Shown piece by piece: positions 1-8,882 of a stretch of DNA of 45,473 bases. Position 1 is the first letter of the stretch, and the number at the start of each line of letters is the position of its first letter. Under the pieces are notes generated by a model, which was given only the letters and a program-made list of their open reading frames with translations, was not told the DNA's origin and made no database searches. The translations under genes and the position numbers were made by a program. Origin of the DNA: Geomonas diazotrophica (GTDB lineage: Bacteria > Desulfobacterota > Desulfuromonadia > Geobacterales > Geobacteraceae); the NCBI RefSeq assembly GCF_018919385.1, contig NZ_JAHLMF010000020.1, forward strand, positions 1-45,473. Reading direction: 5' to 3'.

Positions 1-64
1 CATCAATGACTAACTTGATCGCTTCTTGCTTGAACTCTGAATCGTACTTGCGATTCGATCTCAT
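1..64 (-). CDS. IS3-type transposase OrfA, N-terminal fragment
   Basis: Partial gene running off the left edge. The minus strand from the ATG at 64-62 reads MRSNRKYDSEFKQEAIKLV, which is the typical start of the helix-turn-helix OrfA of IS3-family elements (HTH_Tnp_1 type: basic N-terminus followed by F-K-x-E-A-I/V-K-L). A strong ribosome binding site (complement of ccctcct at 71-77) lies just upstream. OrfA binds the element ends and is normally fused to OrfB by programmed frameshifting. Only 21 codons are inside the window, so the family is clear but the exact IS is not. Confidence 0.85.
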   Translation of the reverse strand, partial: MRSNRKYDSEFKQEAIKLVID

Positions 65-123
65 GACACACCCTCCTGGCTCGTTAGGATATATGGTGTG
101 TCCTCAAAAGTGAAGATAGCTCA
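1..123 (-). mobile_element. IS3-family element, 5' end with terminal inverted repeat
   Basis: The end of the element can be placed by comparison with the copy at the right edge. The 26 bases at 98-123, read on the minus strand, begin TG, contain CTATCTTC and end GAGGACAC. The same pattern begins at 45352 on the plus strand. Termini starting with TG are usual for the IS3 family. The element lies to the left of 123 and is transcribed out of the window. No target duplication can be tested because the other end is not present here. Confidence 0.75.
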
Positions 124-295
124 AGCTTAGGGTTTTAAACCAAAGCCGTGTGGTTTTCGCTGTTCATCCCTTCTATCCTTTTTATCCCTGTTAATTTGTT
201 TTGCCGTTCCCCCTTCCCAATGAATTAAACCGGTTCTACTTCCCCTCGTTTTCTGCTACATTTCTTGGGCCACTATTCTCGCCCAAGAGGTTGCC

Positions 296-1252
296 ATGTC
301 AGACAAAACCGCACTCCTGCTGCTCCAGATGGGAGGCCCCGATTCACTGGACGCCGTGCACCCTTTCCTCATGAACCTCTTCACGGACCGCGACATCATC
401 AAGATCGGGCCGGCCTTTTTGCAGCCTTTCATCGCCCGGCGCATCGTCAACAAGCGGGCCCCCAAGGTGGAGGAGTACTACCGCCAGATCGGCGGCAAGT
501 CCCCGATCCGTGAGCTGACCGAGGCCCAGGGAGCGGGACTGCAGGCGCTTCTGGGCGAGCGCTTCCGCTCCTTCGTCGCCATGCGCTACTCCCGCCCCTC
601 TACCATCGATGCCTTGGCGGCGATCAAGCGTGAGGGGATCAAGCGCGTCGTGGCTCTCTCGCTGTACCCGCACTACTCCAAGGCAACCACCGGTTCCAGC
701 GTCAACGAGCTGCAGCGCGTGCTGAAGGAATCGAAGGCCGACTTCGAGATCACCTACATCGACCGTTTCTACAACCATCCGCTCTACATCAAGGCGCTGG
801 CCGGGAAGGTGATCCGGGGGCTGCAGGCGTTCCCGGACCGCAAGGACGTGGAGATCGTCTTCTCGGCCCACTCGCTTCCCCAGTCCTTCATCGACGAAGG
901 CGACCCGTACCTGGCGCACATCCAGGAGACCGTGCGGCTGGTGATGGAACAGGTAGGCGAGGCGAGCCACTTGCTCTGCTTCCAGTCCAAGGCGAGCAAG
1001 GTGAAGTGGCTGGAGCCCTCCACCGAGGCGACCCTCGAGCGGTTGGCCAAGGAGGGGAAGGAGAACCTGTTGATGGTGCCGCTTTCCTTCGTCTCCGACC
1101 ATATCGAGACCCTCTACGAGATCGACATCCAGTACGCCGAAGAGGCGAAGGCGCACGGCATCAAGCGCTTCGTCAGGACCGAGTCGCTCAACTCCGACCC
1201 GATGTTCCTGGATTGCCTGGCGGACCTGGTACGGACGACGGTAAAAGCATGA
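296..1252 (+). CDS. hemH: Ferrochelatase
   Basis: Inserts Fe2+ into a porphyrin in the last steps of heme synthesis; cytoplasmic or membrane-associated. The 318-residue length is usual for bacterial HemH. The N-terminus has the family's LLLQMGGP segment, followed by [12 protein letters not shown]. The metal-site motif SAHSLP carries the invariant histidine at about residue 192, and [11 protein letters not shown] holds H269 and the conserved glutamate at about 271. The start ATG at 296 follows AGAGG. The last codon overlaps the start of the next small gene (ATGA), suggesting translational coupling. Heavy heme demand fits a cytochrome-rich organism; hemE lies 29 kb away on the other strand. Confidence 0.95.
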   Translation: MSDKTALLLLQMGGPDSLDAVHPFLMNLFTDRDIIKIGPAFLQPFIARRIVNKRAPKVEEYYRQIGGKSPIRELTEAQGAGLQALLGERFRSFVAMRYSRPSTIDALAAIKREGIKRVVALSLYPHYSKATTGSSVNELQRVLKESKADFEITYIDRFYNHPLYIKALAGKVIRGLQAFPDRKDVEIVFSAHSLPQSFIDEGDPYLAHIQETVRLVMEQVGEASHLLCFQSKASKVKWLEPSTEATLERLAKEGKENLLMVPLSFVSDHIETLYEIDIQYAEEAKAHGIKRFVRTESLNSDPMFLDCLADLVRTTVKA

Positions 1253-1428
1253 AAACCTGCAGCATCTGCAAGACCGAGTACGACGAGAACGAGCCGGATT
1301 CGCTGTACGGCGAGGCGGGGGAGTGGCTGGCGGAGGAATTTTTCAAGGACGCGGGCGAGCTCTGCAAAAGCTGCCGCGAGAACCGCGCCCGGCTGGTCAT
1401 GATGTACGGGCACGAGATGAATACCTAA
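1249..1428 (+). CDS. Small zinc-ribbon protein, 59 aa
   Basis: Begins at the ATG at 1249, overlapping the hemH stop as ATGA, so it is probably translated by coupling from hemH. The protein starts [20 protein letters not shown] and has a second CKSC pair near residue 41. Two CxxC pairs separated by an acidic helix-like stretch suggest a zinc ribbon or other small metal-binding fold. No catalytic domain is visible. The function is unknown; the position suggests it is made together with ferrochelatase. The frame is open for longer upstream, but that part is the hemH gene read in another frame. Confidence 0.75.
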   Translation: MKTCSICKTEYDENEPDSLYGEAGEWLAEEFFKDAGELCKSCRENRARLVMMYGHEMNT

Positions 1429-1564
1429 AACCTGAAACCGTCAGCCACGGATAAAATCTGAGGACATCTGAGAAAACCTGAACCCCTAAAGTCTTTGTTT
1501 TGGTTCTCTCTGATTTACTCCGAACTTCTCCATGGCTAATGGTTTGGTTTTTTTTGGAGCTTTT

Positions 1565-2383
1565 ATGGATCGGATAACCCTGGACGGCATCAACCTGACC
1601 CTCGCCAACCCCATCGAGCTCCCCCTGCGCTGGGTGGGGGACGAGGAACTGCTCCGACAGCTTCTGGCTGCCTGGATGGTGATCGACGAGCGCGACATCC
1701 CCTTCAACCCGCGCCTGATCGGCAAGCCGGGGGTGGGCAAGACCACCCTCGCCTACGCCGCCGCGAAGAAGCTGGGACGCAAGGTCTACCTGTTCCAGGC
1801 CACCATGGACACCCGCCCCGAGGACCTGATCGTGACGCCGGTGATCGGCCCCGAGGGGACCATCCAGTACGCCGCCTCCTCGCTGGTCTCGGCCATGATT
1901 TCGGGGGGCGTGCTGATCCTGGACGAGGGGAACCGGATGAGCGAGAAGGCATGGGCGTCCCTCGCGCCGCTCCTTGATGACCGCCGCTACGTCGAATCGA
2001 TCATCACCGGTCTCAGGATCCAGGCACACCCGGACTTCCGGATCGTGGTGACCATGAACGAGGACTCCTCCACCTTCGAGGTGCCGGAGTACATCCATTC
2101 CCGGCTGCAGCCGCAGCTCTTCATCGACTTCCCCGAGGCGGACGAGGAACTGGCCATCCTGAAGGAGAATCTTCCCTTCGCCGGCAGTTCAATCCTCAAC
2201 TACGTCGTGCAGTTCCTGCAGCGCGGCCACGCGGCGGACGAGCCCTACTCGGTGCGAGACGGCATCAACATCGCCCGCTACGCCTTAAAGATGATGGCGG
2301 CGACCGAGAAGGACCCGCGCGAACTCCTGCCGCTTGCCGTGGAGCGGATACTCGGGGAAGAGGCGCTCCGTTACCTGAAGTAA
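1565..2383 (+). CDS. MoxR/CbbQ-like AAA+ ATPase
   Basis: A cytoplasmic AAA+ ATPase (AAA_5 / MoxR-NorQ type) of 272 residues. Walker A is GKPGVGKTT at about residues 53-61, Walker B is GVLILDEGNRM with D120/E121, and a sensor-1 region follows as VVTMNEDSSTFEV. Such ATPases remodel or load metal into partner proteins, often with a VWA-domain protein; none is encoded here. The ATG at 1565 is chosen because GGAG precedes it by five bases. The frame is open 11 codons further upstream, but that part reads a repeat-like spacer. The next gene on the same strand, after a repeat-filled gap of 168 bases, is the TraB/ChaN-like protein, a possible partner. Confidence 0.85.
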   Translation: MDRITLDGINLTLANPIELPLRWVGDEELLRQLLAAWMVIDERDIPFNPRLIGKPGVGKTTLAYAAAKKLGRKVYLFQATMDTRPEDLIVTPVIGPEGTIQYAASSLVSAMISGGVLILDEGNRMSEKAWASLAPLLDDRRYVESIITGLRIQAHPDFRIVVTMNEDSSTFEVPEYIHSRLQPQLFIDFPEADEELAILKENLPFAGSSILNYVVQFLQRGHAADEPYSVRDGINIARYALKMMAATEKDPRELLPLAVERILGEEALRYLK

Positions 2384-2401
2384 GACTTCGTCCATTCCAT
2401 T

Positions 2402-2510
2402 ACCCTCTCCCCCCGGCAGAGGGTGGCCGCAGGTCGGGTGAGTGCGACGCCACAAAGGACCAAGCTGCCGCATGCCCTCACCCCTGCCCCTCTCCCGAAG
2501 GGCGAGGGGG
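2402..2510. repeat. GC-rich dispersed repeat pair (CCCTCTCCC family)
   Basis: Fills the gap between the MoxR-like gene and the TraB-like gene. It contains ccctctcccc...agagggtggccg and a second copy, cctcacccctgcccctctcccgaagggcgaggg. The same family occurs near 15520, 16564-16660, 18700-18880, 19790-19895 and 31618-31742. The repeat has no stop in the frame of the downstream gene and produces a false N-terminus containing LTPAPLPKGEG. Confidence 0.75.
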
Positions 2511-2551
2511 ATGAACTGCGGCATCTAAAATCAGCTCCACACCTTTTACTT

Positions 2552-4504
2552 ATGTCCGAGCGACTCTACCTGGAACAATTTGGCAACGTCCACGCCCTCC
2601 CCATCCTGCACTACCGGATGGAGTTCGCCCACCTGGTGCGGGAGGCGTTCGAGACGGTGAAGCCGGACTGCATCGCGCTGGAGCTCCCGCAAACGCTGGA
2701 GCAGCAGTTCCTGCGCGGCGTGCGGCGCCTGCCTGAGATCTCGGTGCTCGCCTACCACGTCGGCGGCCAGTCCGTGTTCCTCATCATCGAACCGGCCGAC
2801 CCCCTTATCGAGGGGGCGCGGCTCGCCCTTGAAAACGAGGTCCCGCTGCACCTGGTCGACATCGACCTCGACTCCTACCCTTCACACCCCGAGCAGCTCC
2901 CCGATTCCTACTCGGTGCAGCGCATCGGCCTGGAACCGTTCTACCGCGAGGTGGCCAAGCTCTACCGCGAGATCCCGTCCGGCGAGGAGGATCTGCGCCG
3001 CGAGCGAGGCATGGCCTACCGCCTGAGGCAGCTCTCGGCACAGCACGAACGCGTCCTCTTCATCTGCGGGATGTCACACCTTGAGCGGATCCGCCGGGAT
3101 TTCGACGCGCCGCAGGCCCAGCCCCTGACCCGCACCCGCCGCGAGGGGATCACCATCTTCAACCTGCACCCGGAATGCTGCCACGAGGTCCTGGCCGAGT
3201 ATCCCTTCCTCTCCGCCCTCTACGAGACCAGGCGATCGCCCCTTCCCCCCGAACCCGCTTCCGGCGGTCCTTCGCTGCGAAAGAGCTTCAACGCGTTTGA
3301 GCTGATCCTTGGGGGGAAGCAGACTATCCCCGAGGAGGAGGCGCTGGCCGAATCGGTGCAGAGAAGCGCGCACCGGATCGGTCCGGAGGGGGAACTCCCC
3401 GACCGGCAGAAGATCATGCTGCGGCTCTTTCTCGAGGCGGCCCGGCACTACCGGCAGGAGACCGGGGACAAGGTGCACTTCTGGCAGAAGCGCGCCTTCT
3501 TCCGCTTCGCCAGAAATTACGCCCTGTTGTCGCGCATGCTGCTCCCCGACCTGTTCCAGATGCTGGCCGCAGCGCGCGGCTGCCTGGACGACAACTTCGC
3601 CTACGCCTTCTTCCGGCTCGCCGCCCACTACCCCTGGCAGCGCGAGGCGAGCGACATCCCCACCCTGCGGCTGTCGGCCGCCGAGCTCTGGTCCGCCACC
3701 AAGAGGATCCGGTTTCGCCCGCGCGAGCAGGTGCGCGCCAAGGGGCTCTCGCGGCTCAAGATGATGAACCGGAAGAAGGAAAAGCGCCCCGGCGACTGGC
3801 TGGAGGGGTTCGACGATCCGTACATCTGCTCCTATCCGCCCGAGGACATCAACATCGAGGAGTACGGCCGCAACCTGAAGCGGATCGGGGCCCGGCAGTT
3901 GAGCGAGGAGGCGAGCAAGTCAGAGCCGTTCACCTCGTCTCTTCTGGACGGGATCGACATGCGTGAGACCCTGCGCAACGTGCACGAGGGGAAGATCTAC
4001 GTCAAAGAGAACAAGCGGTTGAAGAGCGGCGTGGGGTGCGTGGTGGTGATCCTCGACGAGGACAAGGAGGGGACGAAGTACCCGTACTGCATGACCTGGT
4101 TGGGCGAACATGCGCAGGAATCGGACATGGCCTTCTACGCCACGCCGCCTACCGACAACGTCGTGGGTCCCGGAATATCGCGCTGCGAGTACGGGGGATT
4201 CCTGTTGAGCTATCCGCCGCGGCGCATGGTCGACGTCTGGCACGACCCTGACTACCGGCTCGCGCTCGGGAAGGGGGAGCATCTCCTGATGGCGGCGCTC
4301 GACTACTCGCTGGAGAAGGACGTGGTGTACGCCGCCGCCAAGCCGCCGCGCAGTTTTATGAAGCAGCACGCGGCGCGGCTGGGGAAAAGGATCATCTACC
4401 TGCCGCTCGGGAGTCTTTCCCCCGTAGCCCTCAAGAAGCTCCGGGCCTTCCACATCCTCTACGGTCGCGACAAGCGTGACATCGCCAAGGATTACGTTTG
4501 GTGA
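2552..4504 (+). CDS. TraB/ChaN-like large protein of unknown function
   Basis: A 650-residue protein that I do not recognise as a named family. The first 220 residues resemble the TraB/ChaN/TIKI fold: GNVH at residues 11-14, then KPDCIALELPQTLEQQF, and ICGMSHLERI with the second G-x-x-H at residues 173-176. The middle is helical and basic. The last 150 residues (from about LLDGIDMRETLRNVHEGK) form a separate domain rich in aromatic residues and glycine. No signal peptide or membrane segment is seen. The ATG at 2552 is used because the 43 codons before it are repeat sequence; no good ribosome binding site is visible, so the start is uncertain. It probably acts with the MoxR-like ATPase upstream. 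Confidence 0.7.
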   Translation: MSERLYLEQFGNVHALPILHYRMEFAHLVREAFETVKPDCIALELPQTLEQQFLRGVRRLPEISVLAYHVGGQSVFLIIEPADPLIEGARLALENEVPLHLVDIDLDSYPSHPEQLPDSYSVQRIGLEPFYREVAKLYREIPSGEEDLRRERGMAYRLRQLSAQHERVLFICGMSHLERIRRDFDAPQAQPLTRTRREGITIFNLHPECCHEVLAEYPFLSALYETRRSPLPPEPASGGPSLRKSFNAFELILGGKQTIPEEEALAESVQRSAHRIGPEGELPDRQKIMLRLFLEAARHYRQETGDKVHFWQKRAFFRFARNYALLSRMLLPDLFQMLAAARGCLDDNFAYAFFRLAAHYPWQREASDIPTLRLSAAELWSATKRIRFRPREQVRAKGLSRLKMMNRKKEKRPGDWLEGFDDPYICSYPPEDINIEEYGRNLKRIGARQLSEEASKSEPFTSSLLDGIDMRETLRNVHEGKIYVKENKRLKSGVGCVVVILDEDKEGTKYPYCMTWLGEHAQESDMAFYATPPTDNVVGPGISRCEYGGFLLSYPPRRMVDVWHDPDYRLALGKGEHLLMAALDYSLEKDVVYAAAKPPRSFMKQHAARLGKRIIYLPLGSLSPVALKKLRAFHILYGRDKRDIAKDYVW

Positions 4505-4522
4505 GAAGGTCGGGGCGGTGAC

Positions 4523-4586
4523 GGGCGAATGATTATTCGCCCCTACAGGTGGACGAGGTTTTGTAGGGGCGAATAATCATTCGCCC
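4523..4586. repeat. Nested palindrome pair (GTAGGGGCGAAT family)
   Basis: Two copies of a 24-base element, at 4523-4546 and 4563-4586, are exact reverse complements of each other with a 16-base gap. Each copy is itself a palindrome, GGGCGAAT-N4-ATTCGCCC. The pair can fold either as one long hairpin or as two short ones. It lies between the convergent TraB-like gene and selB. Eleven copies of the element were found in the window. Confidence 0.9.
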
Positions 4587-4616
4587 CGCGTGCGACCGGG
4601 GGAGACGTCCCCAGAA

Positions 4617-4646
4617 ATTAAAAAGGCCCTCGAAGCGGAGGGCCTT
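4617..4646 (-). terminator. Rho-independent terminator for selB
   Basis: The stem GGCCCTC (4625-4631) pairs with GAGGGCC (4638-4644) around a six-base loop. On the minus strand the stem is followed by a T-rich run (complement of 4615-4624), so it ends selB transcription. About 100 bases of hexamer repeat lie between the selB stop codon and this hairpin. Confidence 0.8.
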
Positions 4647-4748
4647 AGTCTTAGTCTTAATCTTAGTCTTAATCTTAGTCTTAATCTTAGTCTTAGTCTT
4701 AATCTCAGTCTTAATCTCAGTCTTAATCTCAGTCTTAATCCCAGTCTT
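4645..4748. repeat. Hexamer/12-base tandem array (CTTAGT/CTTAAT)
   Basis: About 17 consecutive hexamers alternating between CTTAGT and CTTAAT, drifting to CTCAGT at the selB side, so the larger unit is about 12 bases. It lies in the 3' untranslated part of selB between its stop codon and the terminator. Related hexamers occur at 42416-42558 beside gpsA, so this is a dispersed family rather than a single slipped tract. Confidence 0.9.
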
Positions 4749-4753
4749 TACGC

Positions 4754-6664
4754 TTACCCCTTCCTCAACACCCTCTTGTCCCCCATCCGGATGGTGAGCT
4801 TCTCCTGGTCGAAGTACTCCAGGAGCGGGATCATGAACTTCCTGGACAGGCCGGTCAGGTCCCTGAACTCGGGCGGGGTGATCTCCCCCTTCTCCTTCAG
4901 GTGGGCCACCAGCTTGTCGCGCAGCTCGTTGACGGCGCCGGGGGCGTAGAAGATGTCCCCCTTGATCTTGGCCACCCTCCCCTCGCGGAACATCATGTTG
5001 GCGTGATCGAGCACCTGCTTCTCGGTGGCGCCGACCAGGTCGCAAAGCTCCTTCAGGGTGGGAGGCTCGAACCACGCCTTGGTGAGCGCCTCCTCGAGGG
5101 CACGCTGCACGCTCGCCTGGTCCTGGGTCACGCCGACCTTGCGCCCGGGGAGCTTCACCAGCTCGCGGTCGGAAAGCGCCAGCCCGTCCTTCTCCAGACT
5201 CGACAGCACCGGGCCGAAGAAGCGGGCGTCGCTGCGCCTTGGGATCCTCGACTTCAGTTCTTCCTTGCCGATACCTTCCTGCATCGGGTTTTCCTGGAGA
5301 TACTCCTGCAACTCCTCGGAAAGCCTTTGCTTCAACTGCGCGAAGGCGTCCTTGCTGAGGAAGATGCGCGGCTCCTTCACCACCTGGAGCACGGCGCCGC
5401 TGGAAAGGAGCGGGGCCAGGGCCGCTTCGATCCTCTTGCCCGACATCCCGGAACGGTTCACCATCTCCTGGATGGAAATGCCGGAGAGAAGCGACGACTC
5501 GACCAGCAGCCGGATGCGCTCCTGGTCCACGCCGGATTCGACGGCCTCGAGCAGCGCGAGCGCCTCTGCGGAACGGCGGCGGCGGCGCGGCGGCGCGGGG
5601 TCCAGCACGGTCCCGCCGCCCAGGGTCGCCTGCGGCGAATAGGTGCGCAGCACGAACGGGTCGCCCGGCAAGAGCAGCACCGGGTGGTCGAGCCGGAGTT
5701 GCACGTAGGCACTTTCCCCGGGCTGAAGCGCGTCGCGGTCGAAAAGGATGATCTTGGCGGGGACCTCGTAGGTGGCCGAATGGAGGCGGACGCCGGCGCG
5801 GTGCTTCAGCTCCTTCCCCATTGAGGCGAGGTAGTTGAGCCGCACGTCGACGGCGCTGGTCGACTTGTAGAGCCCCTTGGGAACGACCACGTCGCCGCGC
5901 TGCACGTCGGTGTGGTCCACCCCCTGGAGGTTGACCGCGAGCCTTTCGCCCGCCCCACCCTTCTCTACCTTGGAGCCGAAGGACTGCACGCCGCGCACGC
6001 GGCAGGCGATGCCGGAGGGAAGGATCTCGACCTCGTCGCCCACGGCGATGCTGCCGGAGAGGAGCGTGCCGGTGACCACGGTGCCGAAACCGGTCACGGT
6101 GAAGACGCGGTCCACCGGAAGCCGGAAGGGGGAGTCGACCCGCTTCTGCTCGATCTCCTTGGCCATCTTGGTCAGTTCCGCTTTCAGATTGTCGATGCCG
6201 TCGCCGCTGCGGGAGGAAACCGAAACGATGGGGGCGCCGGCGAGGAAGCTTTCCGCAAGGTAATCGCGCACCTCTTCGGTGACCAGGTCGAGCCAGTCCG
6301 GCTCCACCATGTCCTTCTTGGTGAGCACCACGATGCCGCGCTTGACTCCCAGCAACTGGCAGATCTCCAGGTGCTCACGGGTCTGGGGCATGATCCCTTC
6401 GTCCGCCGCGATCACCAGGAGCACCAGGTCCATCCCGCCGACGCCCGCCACCATCGTGCGCACGAAGCGCTCGTGACCGGGAACGTCGACGATGCCGAAG
6501 CGCAGGTCCCCTGGAAGTTCCAGGTGCGCGAAGCCGAGCTCGATGGTGATGCCGCGGGCCTTTTCCTCCTTGAGGCGATCGGTATCGACCCCGGTCAGCG
6601 CCTTGACCAGCGAGGTCTTGCCATGATCTATGTGTCCGGCAGTGCCGAGAATGAGATGCTTCAT
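4754..6664 (-). CDS. selB: Selenocysteine-specific translation elongation factor SelB
   Basis: Delivers Sec-tRNA to UGA codons that carry a SECIS hairpin. The 636-residue protein starts [20 protein letters not shown] (G1 box with GHIDHGKT), has ARGITIELG (switch I), DVPGHERF (G3) and LTKKD (G4, the SelB-type variant), then EF-Tu domains 2 and 3. Winged-helix domains cover about residues 380-636 and bind the SECIS RNA. The start ATG at 6664 is preceded by GGAG. It is transcribed alone, with its own promoter and terminator. No selA, selD or tRNA-Sec was found nearby, and no in-frame UGA gene was recognised in the window, so its targets are elsewhere. Confidence 0.95.
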   Translation of the reverse strand: MKHLILGTAGHIDHGKTSLVKALTGVDTDRLKEEKARGITIELGFAHLELPGDLRFGIVDVPGHERFVRTMVAGVGGMDLVLLVIAADEGIMPQTREHLEICQLLGVKRGIVVLTKKDMVEPDWLDLVTEEVRDYLAESFLAGAPIVSVSSRSGDGIDNLKAELTKMAKEIEQKRVDSPFRLPVDRVFTVTGFGTVVTGTLLSGSIAVGDEVEILPSGIACRVRGVQSFGSKVEKGGAGERLAVNLQGVDHTDVQRGDVVVPKGLYKSTSAVDVRLNYLASMGKELKHRAGVRLHSATYEVPAKIILFDRDALQPGESAYVQLRLDHPVLLLPGDPFVLRTYSPQATLGGGTVLDPAPPRRRRRSAEALALLEAVESGVDQERIRLLVESSLLSGISIQEMVNRSGMSGKRIEAALAPLLSSGAVLQVVKEPRIFLSKDAFAQLKQRLSEELQEYLQENPMQEGIGKEELKSRIPRRSDARFFGPVLSSLEKDGLALSDRELVKLPGRKVGVTQDQASVQRALEEALTKAWFEPPTLKELCDLVGATEKQVLDHANMMFREGRVAKIKGDIFYAPGAVNELRDKLVAHLKEKGEITPPEFRDLTGLSRKFMIPLLEYFDQEKLTIRMGDKRVLRKG

Positions 6665-6692
6665 GGTGTTGCTCCGTGAAAAAATTCTTTCT

Positions 6693-6721
6693 TATATCTC
6701 AATTTTTGAATCAAAGGTCAA
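6693..6721 (-). promoter_or_regulatory. Probable sigma-70 promoter of selB
   Basis: Read on the minus strand, TTGACC (complement of 6716-6721) is followed after 17 bases by GATATA (complement of 6693-6698), about 30 bases before the selB start. The region is much more AT-rich than its surroundings. Consensus match only. Confidence 0.5.
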
Positions 6722-6772
6722 CCGGTCTTTCAATCAGGTCGCCGTCGATGCCGTTTTCACGAGATGCCCAAT

Positions 6773-6877
6773 GTAGGGGCGAATAACCATTCGCCCCCCT
6801 TGATCTCGCCTTAACCTCTCTCGCCATCGACTGCGGTGGGGGCATCGGCGGCTGGGCAAATGGTTATTTGCCCCTAC
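6773..6877. repeat. Inverted pair of GTAGGGGCGAAT elements
   Basis: Copies at 6773-6796 (ending TTCGCCC) and 6854-6877 (gggcaaat type, ending CCCCTAC) face each other across about 57 bases, between the ABC exporter subunit and the selB promoter. The second copy is a sequence variant with CAAAT in place of CGAAT. Nothing else is recognised in the 256-base gap except the selB promoter. Confidence 0.85.
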
Positions 6878-6920
6878 GGATCACTTACGGCGAAGAAAAA
6901 AACGGGTACGCGGGGATGGG

Positions 6921-8726
6921 CTAATCCTTGAACTGCAGCTGGTAGAGCCGGTAATAGAGTCCCTGGGCGGCCATCAATTCCGCGTGCGTCCCTTCTTCCG
7001 CCTTCTCGCCGTGGTGGATCACGACGATGCGGTCCGCGTCGCGGATGGTGGAGAGACGGTGGGCGACCACGAGCGTGGTCCGCCCCTGCATCAACCCTTC
7101 GAGCCCCTGCTGGATCAGCCGTTCGCTGGCCGTGTCCACGCTGGCCGTCGCCTCGTCCAGCACCAGGATCTCGGGGTTGAAGGCCACGGCGCGTGCGAAG
7201 GAGATCAACTGCCGCTCTCCGGCGGAGAAGTTCACCCCGCGCTCGCGCACCTCTTCGTCGTAACCGTTTTTGAGTTCCCGGATGAAGCGATCGGCTCCGA
7301 CCACGGCCGCCGCCTGTTCCACCCTCTTGAGCGCCTCGGGGTCTCCCAGCGAGATGTTGTAGGCGATGGTGCCGGAAAAAAGGTAGGGGTCCTGCAGCAC
7401 CACGCCGATCCGCCTGCGCAGCACCGGTAGCGGCAGCTCGCGGATGTCGGTGCCGTCGATGGTTATGGAGCCGCGCTCCACGTCGTAGAGCCGGGACAGG
7501 AGCCTGGTCACCGTGGTCTTGCCGCCGCCGGTCTCCCCGACCAGCGCCACCTTCTCGCCGCGCTTCATCTGCAGGGAGAAACCCTTCAGCACGTAATCCC
7601 TATCCTTGTAGGCGAACCAGATATCGTTGAAGCAGATGCTCTGCAGCGCCTGCGCCGGGGAGGCCTGGCATGCCTGCGGCGTCCCCTTGGCCGCTTCCGA
7701 GGCCGGCAGCACCGCGGGCTCGCGGTCGTCGTTGTCGAGCAGGGCGAAGATCCGCTCCAGGGAAGCCATCGCCCCCTGCATGATGGAGTATTTGGCCGAA
7801 AGGTCCCGGATCGGGGAGAAGAACTTCTCGATGTACTGGATGAAGGCGACCAGCGAGCCGAAGGAGAGCGTCCCCTTCACGATCTCGCCCCCCCCGTACC
7901 AGATGATCAGCGCCACGGCCACGGAGGAGAGCGATTCCACCACCGCGTAGAGGGCCGCGTCCCAGGTGATCACCGGGAGGTTCGCCTCCACGTAGGAGGC
8001 GTTCAGCCTGCGGAATTCCTTTGCCTCGTCCCGCTCCCGATTGAAGAGCTGCACCACCGCCATGCCGCCGATGCTCTCCGCGAGGAAGGCGGAGAGGTTC
8101 GCCTGGCGCGCGCGCACCTGGCGGAAGGCGAGCCGCATCCATTTGCGGAAGGCGAAGGCGACCCAGATCAGCACCGGGAGCACCGAGAAGGTGACCAGCG
8201 AGAGCCGCACGTTCATCCAGAGCATGATGCCGACGATCCCCGCCAGCACCAGGATGTCCCCGACCACCGTCACGATGCCCGCAGCGAACATCTCGCCCAG
8301 GACCTCGATATCGCTGGTCAACCGGGAGACCAGGCTTCCCACCGGGGTCTGATCGAAGAAGCGGGTGGAGAGGCGCTGGATGTGGCTGAAAAGCTGCACC
8401 CTTATGTCGTACATCACCCGCTGTCCCACCCACTGCAGCAGGTAGACCTGGGCGAACATGAGGATCGATTCCGCGAAGATGATGGCGAGAAACGCCGCGG
8501 CCAGGGCGGGGAGCCCCTCCATGCGTCCCTTCACGATGTGTTCGTCGATGGCGACCTTGATGATCCAGGGCTGGGCGAGCTTCGAGGCGGCGATCAGCGG
8601 GAGCAGCAGGAGCGCCGTCGTCAGCATGCGGCGGTACGGCAGGACGTAGGCGATGAAGCGCCCCATCAGGCGCCGATCGTACACCTTACCTACCGTTTCA
8701 TCCTCGTATATCCCGCCGAAGTGCAT
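6921..8726 (-). CDS. ABC exporter subunit, MdlB-like (canonical catalytic Glu)
   Basis: A fused membrane/ATPase half-transporter of 601 residues. Six membrane helices occupy roughly the first 320 residues and the ATPase follows. Walker A is GETGGGKTT, Walker B is ILVLDEATASVD with the catalytic glutamate, and the H-loop is VVAHRLS. The signature is altered to NFSAGERQ instead of LSGGQ. The partner encoded just upstream has the opposite set of changes, so the two form a heterodimer with one working and one degenerate ATP site. The start at 8726 follows AGAGGGAG; a TTG nine codons upstream is less likely. The substrate is unknown; lipid or drug export is typical of the family. Confidence 0.85.
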   Translation of the reverse strand: MHFGGIYEDETVGKVYDRRLMGRFIAYVLPYRRMLTTALLLLPLIAASKLAQPWIIKVAIDEHIVKGRMEGLPALAAAFLAIIFAESILMFAQVYLLQWVGQRVMYDIRVQLFSHIQRLSTRFFDQTPVGSLVSRLTSDIEVLGEMFAAGIVTVVGDILVLAGIVGIMLWMNVRLSLVTFSVLPVLIWVAFAFRKWMRLAFRQVRARQANLSAFLAESIGGMAVVQLFNRERDEAKEFRRLNASYVEANLPVITWDAALYAVVESLSSVAVALIIWYGGGEIVKGTLSFGSLVAFIQYIEKFFSPIRDLSAKYSIMQGAMASLERIFALLDNDDREPAVLPASEAAKGTPQACQASPAQALQSICFNDIWFAYKDRDYVLKGFSLQMKRGEKVALVGETGGGKTTVTRLLSRLYDVERGSITIDGTDIRELPLPVLRRRIGVVLQDPYLFSGTIAYNISLGDPEALKRVEQAAAVVGADRFIRELKNGYDEEVRERGVNFSAGERQLISFARAVAFNPEILVLDEATASVDTASERLIQQGLEGLMQGRTTLVVAHRLSTIRDADRIVVIHHGEKAEEGTHAELMAAQGLYYRLYQLQFKD

Positions 8727-8756
8727 GCCGCTCCCTCTAAACCTGAAAACCAAAAG

Positions 8757-8876
8757 CCCTAACGCGAAGACGCAAAGGCGCAGAGACGCAGGGAAATTCT
8801 ATGAAGGTTTGACCCCTCGCTTGTTTTTTGCTTTTTCTTGGCGTCTTAGCGCCTTTGCGACTTTGCGTTAAAGCTT
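8757..8876. repeat. Inverted repeat GACGCAAAGGCGC family between ABC subunits
   Basis: Arms of about 29 bases at roughly 8760-8789 and 8842-8871 match as inverted copies with about four mismatches (core CGCAAAGGCGC). They could form a hairpin in the mRNA between the two exporter subunits. The loop contains T-rich tracts. An effect on the ratio of the two subunits is possible but not shown. Confidence 0.75.
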
Positions 8877-8882
8877 TTGCCT

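Noticed and set aside
4505..4753. Possible tRNA-Sec (selC) beside selB
   Set aside because: The region contains only the palindrome pair, the selB terminator and the hexamer array. No cloverleaf or TTCGAATC-like arm in the right context was found.
4590..4949. Plus-strand open frame encoding repeated LSLNLSLN
   Set aside because: It is the hexamer array read as protein, continued antisense into selB; no start signal or family.
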